Notes: generated by a model not told the origin, from the letters alone. DNA of 64,000 nt from Actinoplanes utahensis (GCF_016862455.1 NZ_BOMZ01000110.1:25817-89816), one strand, 5' to 3'; shown: positions 18,075 to 27,530, counted from the first letter of the stretch. Made by a program: numbers and translations.

Positions 18075-18078
<4 letters not shown>
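17080..18078 (+). CDS. Lipoprotein adaptor of an ABC export system (HlyD/MacA-like)
   Basis: 332 residues from GTG 17080, with AAGCGGAGG about 10 bases upstream; a longer frame from 16990 lacks support. The lipobox VVLSGC places the lipidated Cys near residue 20. The body shows beta-rich segments of membrane-fusion proteins: QISLSGKVTINP near 55, a C-terminal VLPVEAVAGLQGRGKVDLV near 270 and the closing VGNETIAVPG. A Pro/Ala/Gly-rich linker occupies about 185-230. Stop and next start overlap by four bases, and the ATPase and permease follow, so the three form one operon. It probably links the permease to the cell wall or captures the substrate outside the membrane. Confidence 0.85.
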
Positions 18079-18784
<706 letters not shown>

Positions 18785-18788
<4 letters not shown>

Positions 18789-20080
18789 TCCGCTTCTCGG
18801 GACGGTTCCGGTCCGCTTTCATCATCGGGATCCAGGGCATCCGGGCCCGCAAGACCCGGACGCTGCTGTCCATGGTGAGCCTGTTCCTCGGCGTGCTCGC
18901 CGTGGTCATCGTGCAGGCCGGCGCCAGCATCGCCGAACGCGCCCAGCTGGCCAACCTGGAACTCGCCGTCGGTCTGGACGGCACCAAGACGATGGGCCTG
19001 GGCGGCGCCTCGCCGCAGGTCGGGCCGATCATCCTGGACACGGTCAAGGGCCGGCAGGACGCGATGGCGCTGGTCGGCATGCAGGCGATCATCGGTGAGC
19101 CCGGTGTCCGGCCGGTCAACCCGGACGCCGCGCCGTTCGACGGCTCCTGGGGTCACAGCGCGCCGATGGTCTGCGACGCGGTCGGCAACTGCCGGGAGCA
19201 GACCGCGCAGGAGTCGGGCCCGGAGGGTCAGGCCATCGAGGTACGCCTCACCGCGGTCACCGGCGACGTCCGGAAGTTCCGGCCGTACCGGCCCGTCTCC
19301 GGCCGATGGCTCGACTTCACCACGATGCCGGCGCTGGCCCCGAGCCTGGTGCTGAACAAGGAGGCCGCCAAGGGCTTCACGACGCACCGGGTGCCCGCCG
19401 AGATGCGCGTCGCCGGCGCCTCGGCCAACCTGACGCCGCGGTTCGTCGGGGTGGTCGACGACGGCGACTCCCGGCCGCGGGCCTACGTCCGGGTGGACGA
19501 GCTGAGCCACTGGGTGCCGACCACGAAGCTGATCGATCCGTCCTTCGGCGAGGTGCAGGTGCTGCTGGACGCGGAGACACCGGTCGAGCAGGTGCTGGCG
19601 TCGAAGCTCAAGGCCGTGAACGTCGAGACGTACACCGAGCTGATCAACTCCCGCAAGGACCAGGAGAAGGAGCTGGCCATGCTCCGGATGATCTTCCTGG
19701 CGATGGCCGGGCTGGTGCTGCTGATCGGCGTCGCCGGCATCCTGAACGTCGGCCTGGCCACGGTGGGCGAGCGGGTGGAGGAGTTCGCGCTGCGCCGGGC
19801 CGTCGGCACGCCCCGCGCCCTGCTGGCCGGCATCGTCCTCGCCGAGACGCTGATCACCGGCATGCTCACCGCGGCCCTGGCCATCGGGGCCAGTGTCGGC
19901 GGCCTGAAACTGCTGGTCACCCTGTTCGGCGACTCGGAGCCGTTCCTGCAGGGCCTGGCGTTCCCGTGGGACGCCGGGGTCGCCGGGATCATCGCCGGCC
20001 TGATCGCCGGCATCCTCGGCGGCATCGTCCCGGCCCTGCGCGCGGCGGGGATCCCGATCGCCACGGTGATGCGGGCCTGA
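18785..20080 (+). CDS. ABC transporter permease, MacB/FtsX-like
   Basis: 431 residues from GTG 18785, which overlaps the ATPase stop. One membrane helix near residues 25-45, a long extracytoplasmic domain (about 50-285) and three helices in the last 140 residues (MIFLAMAGLVLLIGVAGI and others) give the FtsX-type layout. ARKTRTLLSM near the N-terminus and RRAVGTPRALLAGIVLAE near 345 are family signatures. Together with the adaptor and ATPase it forms a tripartite export or mechanotransmission complex. No substrate gene is adjacent. A 20-bp hairpin ends the operon. Confidence 0.92.
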
Positions 20081-20084
20081 CCGC

Positions 20085-20128
20085 CCCGGGCATCGGCGAC
20101 GGCTGATCAGCCGTCGCCGATGCCCGGG
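20085..20128 (+). terminator. 20-bp perfect hairpin terminator
   Basis: Arms 20085-20104 and 20109-20128 are exact reverse complements with the 4-nt loop GATC. It begins 4 bases after the permease stop. Confidence 0.85.
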
Positions 20129-20305
20129 TTGCACCCGATATCGGGGTAGCGATTGCGGCCAATGCCGGAAAAGATATCAACCAACCGGTAACCAATCAGT
20201 GTCGCCAATTCCCTCAGCGGGGTGGATCAGGGTCTCCGCGATTGTTATCGTCAACGACCGTTCCGGAATGATCATTTCGATCGAACCGCTGACGGGGGTC
20301 GGCTG

Positions 20306-21295
20306 ATGCATAGACGTTCTTTCGTGACCCTGGGCGCCGTGGGCCTGGGCTCGATGCTGGCCGGCTGCGGCGACTCCGAGAGCGCCGGGCCACGGACCCG
20401 GCCCAGTGGCCCGATCGTCCTCGGCTTCTCCCAGGTGGGCGCGGAGGGCGGCTGGCGGCTCGCCAACACCAAGTCGATCAAGAAGGCGGCCGAGCGCAAC
20501 CGCGTGAAGCTGCTCTTCGAGGACGCCGCGGGCGATCCGAAGAAGCAGCTCGAGCACATCCAGTCGTTCATCGACGCGAAGGTGACCGCGATCTCCTTCT
20601 CCCCGGTGGTCGAGAAGGGCTACGACGACGTGCTGCGGCGGGCCCGGGACGCCGGCATCCCGGTGATCCTCACCGACCGGCTGATCGACTCCGACCCCTC
20701 GCTCTACGTCAGCTCGATCGGGGCCGAGTTCGTCGCCGAGGGCAACCTGGCCGCCCTCTACCTGGAGAACGACTACGACGAGGAGCAGGGCGGGAAGGGC
20801 TCGATCAATGTCGTCGAGCTGCTCGGCGCGATCGGCGCGACACCGACCAAACAGCGCTCCGAGGGTTTCGCGGCGACCGCGAAACGGACCGGCAGAATCA
20901 AGATCATCGCCAGTGAGTCCGGCGACTGGACCAAGGCCGGGGGCGAGGCCGCCATCCGCAAGGTGCTACGCCGCACCCGCAAGATCGACGCGGTGTTCGC
21001 GCAGAACGACGACATGGGCCTCGGCGCGGCCGAGGTGCTCGCCGCCGAGGGGCTGAAGCCCGGCACCGACATCAAGATCGTCACCGTCGACGCCACCCGG
21101 GCCGGCCTGGAGGGACTGGTGGCCGGCAAGCTGAACTACGTCGTCGAGTGCAGCCCGCTGATCGGCGAGGACCTGATGAGCGTCGTCGTCGACCTGTTCT
21201 TCGGCGGCGAGGTCAAGAAACGCATCACGTCCGACAAGAACGTCTTCAACAAGATCTCGGCGGCGCCGGCGCTGGAGGCCGGCCGCGAGTACTGA
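20306..21295 (+). CDS. Sugar-binding lipoprotein (periplasmic-binding-protein 1 / YtfQ-like)
   Basis: 329 residues from ATG 20306. The lipobox SMLAGC places the lipid-bearing Cys near residue 18. The body follows the LacI/RbsB-type binding-protein fold: IVLGFSQVGAEGGWR near 33, IDAKVTAISFSP near 90, IPVILTDRLI near 118 and FAQNDDMGLGAAEVL near 230, most like the galactofuranose-binding YtfQ group. No transporter ATPase or permease gene is next to it, so it is an orphan that must work with proteins encoded elsewhere or sense sugar. The upstream spacer is AT-richer and holds the 10-bp palindrome AATGATCATT at 20267-20276. Confidence 0.88.
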   Translation: MHRRSFVTLGAVGLGSMLAGCGDSESAGPRTRPSGPIVLGFSQVGAEGGWRLANTKSIKKAAERNRVKLLFEDAAGDPKKQLEHIQSFIDAKVTAISFSPVVEKGYDDVLRRARDAGIPVILTDRLIDSDPSLYVSSIGAEFVAEGNLAALYLENDYDEEQGGKGSINVVELLGAIGATPTKQRSEGFAATAKRTGRIKIIASESGDWTKAGGEAAIRKVLRRTRKIDAVFAQNDDMGLGAAEVLAAEGLKPGTDIKIVTVDATRAGLEGLVAGKLNYVVECSPLIGEDLMSVVVDLFFGGEVKKRITSDKNVFNKISAAPALEAGREY

Positions 21296-21346
21296 TCGCG
21301 GCCGGTCCACACCGTTCCGTCCCGTCCCGAACAGGCCGCCGGCGAA

Positions 21347-21425
21347 CGGCGGCCGGCGGATCAACCGTGGCCGGCGCGCGGCGGCCGGCGGATCAACCGC
21401 GGCCGGCGCGCGGCGGCCGGCGAAT
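21347..21425. repeat. 32-bp tandem repeat, about 2.5 copies
   Basis: Units 21347-21378 and 21379-21410 differ at one base, and a partial third copy runs into the rluB stop codon. Each unit contains facing GGCCGGC blocks able to pair, so the array may act as the terminator for the two convergent genes. Confidence 0.75.
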
Positions 21426-22162
21426 CAGTCGCCGACGGCCTTGAAGAGTGCGGCGACCTCGGCCGGCGACAGGTGGCGGAAACCACCGGGCCGCAGGTCG
21501 CCGAGGCGGATCGGGCCCACCGCCGTCCGGATCAGCCGGGTGACCGGATGCCCCACCGCGTCCATCATCCGGCGGACGATGTGCTTGCGGCCCTCGTGCA
21601 GGACGATCTCCACCTGCGCGGTCTTGCCGATCGCGTCGACCAGGCGGAACGAGTCCACCTTGGCCGGGCCGTCCTCCAGCTCGACGCCCTTCTGCAGGGC
21701 CCGGCCGACGGTACGCGGCAGCGGCCCGACCACCTCGGCCAGGTAGGTCTTGTTGATCTCGTACGACGGGTGCATCAGCTTGTGCGCCAGCCCGCCGTCG
21801 TTGGTGAACAGCAGCAGCCCCTCGGAGTCGGCGTCGAGCCGGCCCACGTGGAACAGCCGCTGCTCGAAGTTGGCCCCGAGGAAGTCGGCCAGCTCGGTGC
21901 GGCCCTTCTCGTCGTCGAGGCTGGAGACGACGCCGCGCGGCTTGTTCAGCGCCACGTAGACGAGCTTGGTGTTGGTGATCACCCGCTGCCCGTCGACGTG
22001 GATCTCCGCGGTGGCGGGGTCGACCTTGTCGCCGAGTTTGGCGACCCGGCCGTTGACGGTGACGCGCCGCCGGAAGATCAGATCTTCGCAGGCGCGGCGG
22101 GATCCAACACCGGCCGCCGCCAGGACTTTCTGGAGGCGTTCGGCGGTGTCAGCCTGAGGCAT
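21425..22162 (-). CDS. rluB: 23S rRNA pseudouridine synthase B
   Basis: 245 residues from ATG 22162. An N-terminal S4 RNA-binding domain (RLQKVLAAAGVGSRRACE, about 8-60) is followed by the RsuA/RluB catalytic domain with GRLDADSEGLLLFTNDG (catalytic Asp near 110) and the HEGRKHIVRRMMDAVGHPV motif near 190. Makes one pseudouridine in the peptidyl-transferase region of 23S rRNA. The start lies 14 bases inside scpB, so the two are translationally coupled. Same gene order as in many actinobacteria (scpA-scpB-rluB). Confidence 0.94.
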   Translation of the reverse strand: MPQADTAERLQKVLAAAGVGSRRACEDLIFRRRVTVNGRVAKLGDKVDPATAEIHVDGQRVITNTKLVYVALNKPRGVVSSLDDEKGRTELADFLGANFEQRLFHVGRLDADSEGLLLFTNDGGLAHKLMHPSYEINKTYLAEVVGPLPRTVGRALQKGVELEDGPAKVDSFRLVDAIGKTAQVEIVLHEGRKHIVRRMMDAVGHPVTRLIRTAVGPIRLGDLRPGGFRHLSPAEVAALFKAVGD

Positions 22163-23174
22163 CGAGCACTTCTTCCACATCGTCGGGCAAAAACGGAGCG
22201 AGCGGCGGCAGCTGGCCGACCGTGTTGAGGCCGAGCTTCTCGAGGAACAACGGCGTCGTCCGGTACAGGTGTGCCCCGGTCTCCGGCTCGGTGCCGCACT
22301 CCTCGATCAGGCCGCGAGTGACCAGCGTACGCATGACCCCGTCACAGTTCACACCGCGGATGGCCGAGATGCGCGATCGGGTCACCGGCTGTTTGTAGGC
22401 GACCACGGCGAGTGTCTCCAGGGCGGCCTGGGTGAGCCGCACCGACTGGCCGTCCAGAACGAAGCGCTCGACGTACGCCGCGTACTCCGGACGAGTGTAG
22501 AGCCGCCACCCGCCGGCCACCCGCCGCAGGTCGATGCCGTGCCCGGCCGCGGTGTACCGCGCCGAGATGTTCTCCAGCGCCCGCGCGATCCGCTCCACCG
22601 GCTGCTCCAGGACCTGGGCCAGCTGTAGCTCGCCGGTCGGCTCGTCGACCACCAGCATGATCGACTCGAGCGCCGCGGCGAGTTCCGCGTCGCCCATCGG
22701 CGCCGGAGCGGGCGTGACCGGCTCCGGCTTCTGCCGAACCCGCCGCGGCTGCGCCGGAACCGCGGCCGGCGTGTGGACCTCCGCCACCATGGGTGCCGCA
22801 ACCTCACCCACCGCCGGGTCCGGGTCCGCGTCCGGCTCGGGCGTGTCCACGGGTGCCGTAACGTCACCCGCCGCCGGGTCCGGGCCCGGCTCGGGCGTGT
22901 GCACGGGTGCCGCAACCTCATCCGCCGCCGGGTCCGGGCCCGGGTCCGGCTCGGGCGTGTACACGGACGCCGCAACCTCATCCACCGCCGGGTCCGGGTC
23001 CGGCGTGTGCACCTGGGCCGCCACGGGCGCCGGGTCCTCATCCGCCGCCGGATCCGCGGGCGCCTCCACGGCGGCTTCCTGGAAGGCCCGGTCGGGTTCC
23101 CGGCGCCGTTCCCACGGCGGCACCCACGAGGCCGCCTGCGCGGCCAGCGACTCGGGACGTTCCTCGCTGCTCAC
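22149..23174 (-). CDS. scpB: Segregation and condensation protein B with repeat-rich N-terminal extension
   Basis: 341 residues, GTG start overlapping the scpA stop by four bases. The ScpB core of two winged-helix domains lies at about 158-325 (ELAAALESIMLVVDEP, LTQAALETLAVVAYKQPV, IRGVNCDGVMRTL, FLEKLGLNTVGQLPPL). ScpB bridges ScpA and the SMC heads in the condensin complex. The first about 155 residues are a low-complexity acidic extension with four repeats of 16-20 residues (HTPEPxPDPAADEVAAP), absent from typical ScpB of about 190-220 residues. The extension is probably disordered. Its Pro/Asp/Glu content could bind basic partners. Confidence 0.93.
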   Translation of the reverse strand: MSSEERPESLAAQAASWVPPWERRREPDRAFQEAAVEAPADPAADEDPAPVAAQVHTPDPDPAVDEVAASVYTPEPDPGPDPAADEVAAPVHTPEPGPDPAAGDVTAPVDTPEPDADPDPAVGEVAAPMVAEVHTPAAVPAQPRRVRQKPEPVTPAPAPMGDAELAAALESIMLVVDEPTGELQLAQVLEQPVERIARALENISARYTAAGHGIDLRRVAGGWRLYTRPEYAAYVERFVLDGQSVRLTQAALETLAVVAYKQPVTRSRISAIRGVNCDGVMRTLVTRGLIEECGTEPETGAHLYRTTPLFLEKLGLNTVGQLPPLAPFLPDDVEEVLDASG

Positions 23175-24160
23175 GATCTCTCCTCCAGGGCCGCTGGCCC
23201 GCCTCCCGGGGCCGGGTCACCCGTGTCAAGATCGCCATCCGGGCCCGGCGAGTCAAGCCGCGCCGCCGCAGGATCGTCCGAACCGGCGGCATCCGCGCCG
23301 TCCGGCTCCGGTTTGCTGCCCTCGTAGTCGTCCACCTCGAGCTCGACGTCGCCGTCCCCGCCGATCCAGCGGACCACCAGTTCGTCCAGCGACACCGGCT
23401 GCTCGAAGTCGATCAGCCCCTCCCGGTACAGCTCCAGCAGCGCCAGGAACCGTGCCACCACCTCGAGGGTGTTGTCGCAGTCGGCGACCAGCAGGCTGAA
23501 CGTGGCGGTGCCGGCCCGGCGCAACCGGTCGCGCAGCAGGTTCGCGTGCTCCCGGACACTGACCCGCACCTGGTGGATGTGGGCGATCGACACCTGCGGC
23601 GGGCCGGGTTTGGGCAGGAAGCTCTTGAGCGCGAGTTTCAGCAGCCGTTCCGGGCCCACGCCGAGGACCAGCTCGGGGAGCGCATCGGCGTACCTCGGCT
23701 CGAGGGAGACCATCCGCGGCCAGCGACGCGCCCCGTCGGCCTCGAGCTCCGCGATGTGCGCGGCGGCCTCCTTGTACGCCTTGTACTGCAGCAGCCGGGC
23801 GAACAGCAGGTCGCGCGCCTCCAGGAGGGCCAGGTCCTCCTCGTCCTCGACCTCGGCGGCGGGCAGCAGCCGGGCCGCCTTGAGGTCCAGCAGGGTCGCC
23901 GCGACCAGCAGGAACTCGCTGGTCTCACCGAGGTCCCAGTCGTCGCCCATGGCCCGGATGTAGGCGATGAAGTCGTCGGTGACCTGGTGCAGCGCGATCT
24001 CGGTGACGTCGAGCTTGTGCTTGCCGATGAGCTGCAGCAGCAGGTCGAACGGGCCGGTGAAATTGTCCAGCCGGACGGTGAATCCACTGGTCTCCGCCTC
24101 CGCCGGGACGAGCGCGGCGGCATCATGCTCCTCTTCAGGCACGTGCCGACCGTAGACCAT
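23171..24160 (-). CDS. scpA: Segregation and condensation protein A (kleisin)
   Basis: 329 residues from ATG 24160; GTG 24187 is an alternative with a GGAG nearby. N-terminal SMC-neck-binding part (NFTGPFDLLLQLIGKHKLDVTEIALHQV in outline, about 33-60), a middle Glu-rich linker, and a C-terminal winged helix (FLALLELYREGLIDFEQ near 265). Forms the SMC-ScpAB condensin that compacts the chromosome. The last about 50 residues are an acidic Asp/Pro/Gly-rich tail not usual for the family. The orphan parA gene often next to scpA in actinobacteria is here about 9 kb away, the glycerol genes lying between them. Confidence 0.94.
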   Translation of the reverse strand: MVYGRHVPEEEHDAAALVPAEAETSGFTVRLDNFTGPFDLLLQLIGKHKLDVTEIALHQVTDDFIAYIRAMGDDWDLGETSEFLLVAATLLDLKAARLLPAAEVEDEEDLALLEARDLLFARLLQYKAYKEAAAHIAELEADGARRWPRMVSLEPRYADALPELVLGVGPERLLKLALKSFLPKPGPPQVSIAHIHQVRVSVREHANLLRDRLRRAGTATFSLLVADCDNTLEVVARFLALLELYREGLIDFEQPVSLDELVVRWIGGDGDVELEVDDYEGSKPEPDGADAAGSDDPAAARLDSPGPDGDLDTGDPAPGGGPAALEERS

Positions 24161-24278
24161 GCCTGTGACGAGTTGCTCCGAGCGCACTCCCTACCAACGT
24201 CACAATCCGTGCGGGGTTGCTCGGTAAGCCGGTCACCGGCCGATTACGTTTCTCGCAGTCTCCCGTTACGCTGCGGCG

Positions 24279-24818
24279 ATGCGGTCATTGATCTCGCCTC
24301 GGCTGCTTCTGCGTGAGTGGGAGGAGAAGGACATCGACTTCCTCCTCGACATGTACTCGCGCTGGGAGGTGGCGCGTTACCTGGGCCCGGAGCCGCGCGC
24401 GCTGGAGGGTCACGACGACGCGGTGGCGACGCTGAGCCGTTGGCGGTCGCGGCAGGACGACGTGCACACGATCTGGGCGATCCAGGACCGGTCGACCGGG
24501 CATCTGCTCGGGACCGCGCTGCTGATTCCGCTGCTCGCGTCCGGGGAGCGGCTGACACCGGCCGAGGAGACCGAGATCGGCTGGCATCTGCACCCGAAGG
24601 CCTGGGGTAGGGGGTACGCGACCGAGGCCGCGAACGCGGTCCTGGCGTACGCCGCCCGGTCCGGCATCGACCCGGTGCTGGCCGTGACGCGGCCGGAGAA
24701 CACCGCTTCGCAGGCGGTGTGCCGGCGGCTCGGGATGCGCCATGCCGGACAGACCGGCCGCTACTACAACACGACTCTCGAGCTGTTCACGACCGCGCGT
24801 GAACCTACGGCCCCGTGA
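24279..24818 (+). CDS. GNAT acetyltransferase, RimJ/RimL-like
   Basis: 179 residues. RLLLREWEEKDIDFLL at the N-terminus, IGWHLHPKAWGRGYATEA near 108 (acetyl-CoA-binding R/Q-x-x-G-x-G/A loop) and RPENTASQAVCRRLGM near 145 are the hallmarks of the RimJ/RimL branch, which acetylates protein N-termini or small amines. Divergent from scpA with a 118-bp spacer. Substrate unknown. A 16-bp tandem repeat follows directly. Confidence 0.88.
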   Translation: MRSLISPRLLLREWEEKDIDFLLDMYSRWEVARYLGPEPRALEGHDDAVATLSRWRSRQDDVHTIWAIQDRSTGHLLGTALLIPLLASGERLTPAEETEIGWHLHPKAWGRGYATEAANAVLAYAARSGIDPVLAVTRPENTASQAVCRRLGMRHAGQTGRYYNTTLELFTTAREPTAP

Positions 24819-24876
24819 AAGTGCGGTCGTGTGAGACTGCGGCCGTGTGAGACTGCGGCCGCGTCAGACTGCGGCG
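24813..24876. repeat. 16-bp tandem repeat, four copies
   Basis: Units 24829-24844 and 24845-24860 (GTGTGAGACTGCGGCC) are identical. The units before (24813-24828) and after (24861-24876) are diverged copies in the same register. The array starts at the stop codon of the acetyltransferase gene. Confidence 0.75.
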
Positions 24877-24882
24877 GTGAAA

Positions 24883-24913
24883 CGGGCCGCCGCGCCGCGA
24901 GCGCGACGGCCCG
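24883..24913 (-). terminator. Hairpin after the Lys-rich small protein gene
   Basis: Arms CGGGCCG (24883-24889) and CGGCCCG (24907-24913), one C/A mismatch, then CGCGC/GCGCG around a 5-nt loop. It lies between convergent genes. Confidence 0.65.
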
Positions 24914-24918
24914 GCGGA

Positions 24919-25107
24919 TCACTTCTTCTTGCTCTTCTTGGACTTCTTCTCCACCTTGACCGGGGTGACGTCGGCGACGACCTTCTTCGCCTTCTTCACC
25001 GCGGCCGGGGCGGTCTCGGCCTTGACCGTCTTCTTGGCGTCCTTCTTGGCGGCCTTGACCTTGACGTCCGCGGCCTTCACCTTGACGCCTTCCTTGGTCT
25101 TCGCCAT
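24919..25107 (-). CDS. Very basic Lys/Ala/Val-rich small protein
   Basis: 62 residues, about one third Lys, with no aromatic residues. Composition and KKA/KVKA blocks resemble the tails of histone H1 and of HupS/HU-type nucleoid proteins, and a KKSKKSKKK end. AAAGGAAG precedes the ATG at good spacing and a hairpin follows the stop, both signs of a real gene. Likely role is binding DNA or RNA by charge. No structured domain is seen. It stands alone, convergent with the acetyltransferase gene. Confidence 0.7.
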   Translation of the reverse strand: MAKTKEGVKVKAADVKVKAAKKDAKKTVKAETAPAAVKKAKKVVADVTPVKVEKKSKKSKKK

Positions 25108-25305
25108 GTCGGCTTCCTTTCGCGTCGCTTCACGCGACCCGGCCGGCGCGCGTGTGGACGCGACTGTAGACGCTGAGGGGAAATCCGGGGTTGGCGAGAC
25201 CGAAGTGAGATGTTCACCATCCTGTCTCCCGCCCGATGCGGCCAGCGCTCGGCAGAGCGCGCAATCGCCGCCTCGGGGACACTTCCGGCCGGCCAGTGAG
25301 GACGC

Positions 25306-26772
25306 TCAGGGGCGGCTGAACAGCACGGCGCATTCGACGGCGCGGCGCCAGTCGGCGTACTCGGTGGCGCGCCGCCCGGAGTCCAGGGCCGGTTTCCAAC
25401 TGCCGGCCCGGTGCCGGTTGGCGCGCAGGTCCCGCAGATCCGACCAGTAATCGACGGCCAGGCCGGCCGCGTACGCGGCGCCCAGCGACACCGTCTCGGC
25501 GACCATCGGCCGGACCACCGGGACCTGGAGGAAGTCGGCGACGATCTGCATCAGCAGGTTGTCGGCGGTCATCCCGCCGTCGACGTTGAGGGCGGTCAGC
25601 GCCAGGCCGGAGTCGGCGTTCATGGCGTCCACCACGTCCCGGGTCTGCCAGCCGGTCGCCTCCAGCACCGCGCGGGCCAGGTGCCCCTTGGTGATGTACG
25701 AGGTCAGGCCGACGATGACCCCGCGCGCCTCGCTGTGCCAGTAGGGCGCGAACAGGCCGGAGAACGCCGGAACGATGTAGCAGCCGCCGTTGTCGCGTAC
25801 CGTCCCGGCCAGGGTCTCGATCTCCGAGGCGGTGCCGATCAGGCCGAGGCCGTCGCGGACCCACTGCACCAGCGAGCCGGCGATCGCGATGGAGCCCTCC
25901 AGCGCGTACACCGGTCTCTCCGACCCGATCCGGTAGCCGACCGTGGTGATCAGGCCGTGCGACGACCGTACCGGTGTGGTCCCGGTGTTCATCAGCAGGA
26001 ACCCGCCGGTGCCGTACGTGCACTTGGCCTCGCCCGGCTCGAAGCAGGTCTGCCCGAACAGGGCGGCCTGCTGATCGCCGATGGCCGCCGCGATGGGCAC
26101 CCCGGGCAGCACCGTCTCGGCGGTCCCGTACACCTCGGACGAGGACCGGATCTCCGGCAGCATGGCCCGCGGTATGCGAAACGTCCGGAGCAGATCGGGA
26201 TCCCACTCCAGATCCGACAGATTCATCAGCATGGTGCGGCTGGCGTTCGTCACGTCGGTGAGATGGCGGCCGCCGGTCAGGTTCCAGATCAGCCAGGAGT
26301 CCATGGTGCCGAACAGGACCTCGCCGCGTTCGGCGCGTTCCCGCAGCCCCGGCGTGTGGTTGAGGAGCCATTGGATCTTGAGTGCGGAGAAGTACGTGGC
26401 CGGCGGCAGTCCGGTCCGGCTCTTCAGGAGATCCGGATCTATGGTGGAGGCGTCCACTCGGGTGTCCTGCCAGACGATCGCGGGTGCCACCGGGACGCCT
26501 GTCGCACGATCCCACAGGACCGTCGTCTCCCGCTGGCTCGCGATCCCGATCGCCGCCACCTGCGCCGGCTCCACCTCCGCCGCCCGCAGTGCCTTGACCA
26601 TCAGCCGCCGCACGTCCCGCCAGATCCGGGCCGCGTCGTGCTCCACCCAGCCCGGCCGCGGATAGGACTGCGGGTGCTCGGCGCGCACCACCGACACCAC
26701 CGTCGCCCGCCGGTCGAACAGGATGCACCTGGTCGACGTGGTCCCCTGGTCGATCGCCAGCACGTAACTCAC
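25306..26772 (-). CDS. glpK: Glycerol kinase, first copy
   Basis: 488 residues from GTG 26772, after GGGAGG and overlapping the regulator stop by four bases. FGGY-family kinase: IDQGTTSTR near residue 8 (phosphate loop), WVEHDAARIW near 50, GTMDSWLIWNLTGG near 160, DQQAALFGQ near 245, TYGTGGFLLMNTG near 265 and the C-terminal DGGMTAD near 400. Phosphorylates glycerol to glycerol 3-phosphate. It shares a 201-bp block (25930-26130) with only one mismatch with the second glpK in opposite orientation, while the rest of the genes is clearly diverged. Transcribed with the IclR-type gene. Confidence 0.94.
   Translation of the reverse strand: MSYVLAIDQGTTSTRCILFDRRATVVSVVRAEHPQSYPRPGWVEHDAARIWRDVRRLMVKALRAAEVEPAQVAAIGIASQRETTVLWDRATGVPVAPAIVWQDTRVDASTIDPDLLKSRTGLPPATYFSALKIQWLLNHTPGLRERAERGEVLFGTMDSWLIWNLTGGRHLTDVTNASRTMLMNLSDLEWDPDLLRTFRIPRAMLPEIRSSSEVYGTAETVLPGVPIAAAIGDQQAALFGQTCFEPGEAKCTYGTGGFLLMNTGTTPVRSSHGLITTVGYRIGSERPVYALEGSIAIAGSLVQWVRDGLGLIGTASEIETLAGTVRDNGGCYIVPAFSGLFAPYWHSEARGVIVGLTSYITKGHLARAVLEATGWQTRDVVDAMNADSGLALTALNVDGGMTADNLLMQIVADFLQVPVVRPMVAETVSLGAAYAAGLAVDYWSDLRDLRANRHRAGSWKPALDSGRRATEYADWRRAVECAVLFSRP
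25930..26130 (-). repeat. 201-bp block nearly identical to the other glpK (inverted)
   Basis: Read on the minus strand this block matches 28315-28515 at 200 of 201 positions, including all synonymous sites after the single mismatch. Identity breaks off sharply on the glpD-ward side and fades on the other. Reads as a recent gene-conversion tract. Confidence 0.85.
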
Positions 26773-27530
26773 GACTGGACCTCCCGGGAGATCGACCGGG
26801 CCGCGGCGACGACCTGCTCCACCAGCGCCGGCCGGGCCTGCCGGCGGGTGTCGGTGAGGCGTTCCACCGGGCCGGCGATGCCGATGGCGCCGACGACCAG
26901 GCCACCGGAGGTGCGGACCGGCGCGGCGATTCCGGCGAGGCCGGGGCGCCACTCCTCGGCCGACAGCCCCCAGCCACGGGCGCGGATCGCGGCGAGCTCG
27001 ACGGCGAGCGGTTCGCGGGCGGTCACGGTCCTTCGGGTGTACGCGTCCAGCCCACCCGCCGGCGCGGCCGCCGTCGCCGAGTAGGCGAGCAGCACCTTGC
27101 CGAGGGCGGTGGCGTGCGCGGGCAGGCGTACCCCGGTGTCCAGATCCTGTGCCGAGTCGTCCGGCCGGAAGACGTGGTGCACGACGAGGACCAGGCCGTC
27201 ACGGAGCACGCCGAGGCGTACCTCCTCGCCGCTGCGCGCCGCCAGGGTGTCGGCCCAGTTGAGGGCCCGCCCGCGCAGCTCGTTGGCGTCGATCCCGGCC
27301 GTCCCGAGGTCGAGCAGCCCGCGCCCGATCCGGTACCGGGCGGTGCGCGGGTCCTGCTCGACGAAACCGACGTGCTCCAGGGTCCGCAGGATGCTGTGCG
27401 CGGTGGACTTGGGCAGGCCGAGCGCGTCGGCGACCTCCTTGACCCGCAGCCGGTCCGGATCGGCGGCGAGCAGCCGCAACACGGCCGACGACCGTTCGAT
27501 CGACTGGATCATCCCCGGCACGTGCGACAT
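26769..27530 (-). CDS. IclR-family regulator of the glycerol locus (GylR-like)
   Basis: 253 residues. N-terminal winged helix-turn-helix (IERSSAVLRLLA, VADALGLPKSTAHSILRTLE, about 10-60), then the IclR effector domain with HATALGKVLLAY near 140 and GLAGIAAPVR near 200. In Streptomyces, GylR represses the glycerol operon and is released by glycerol 3-phosphate; this gene sits between two glpK genes and ahead of glpD, so the same role is likely. The start codon lies in the centre of a perfect 19-bp palindrome (27521-27539), which would let the protein repress its own gene and the downstream glpK it is coupled to. Confidence 0.9.
   Translation of the reverse strand: MSHVPGMIQSIERSSAVLRLLAADPDRLRVKEVADALGLPKSTAHSILRTLEHVGFVEQDPRTARYRIGRGLLDLGTAGIDANELRGRALNWADTLAARSGEEVRLGVLRDGLVLVVHHVFRPDDSAQDLDTGVRLPAHATALGKVLLAYSATAAAPAGGLDAYTRRTVTAREPLAVELAAIRARGWGLSAEEWRPGLAGIAAPVRTSGGLVVGAIGIAGPVERLTDTRRQARPALVEQVVAAARSISREVQS

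Noticed and set aside
25306..26772. First glpK as a decayed copy
   Set aside because: All kinase motifs are intact and there is no frameshift. It is translationally coupled to the regulator.
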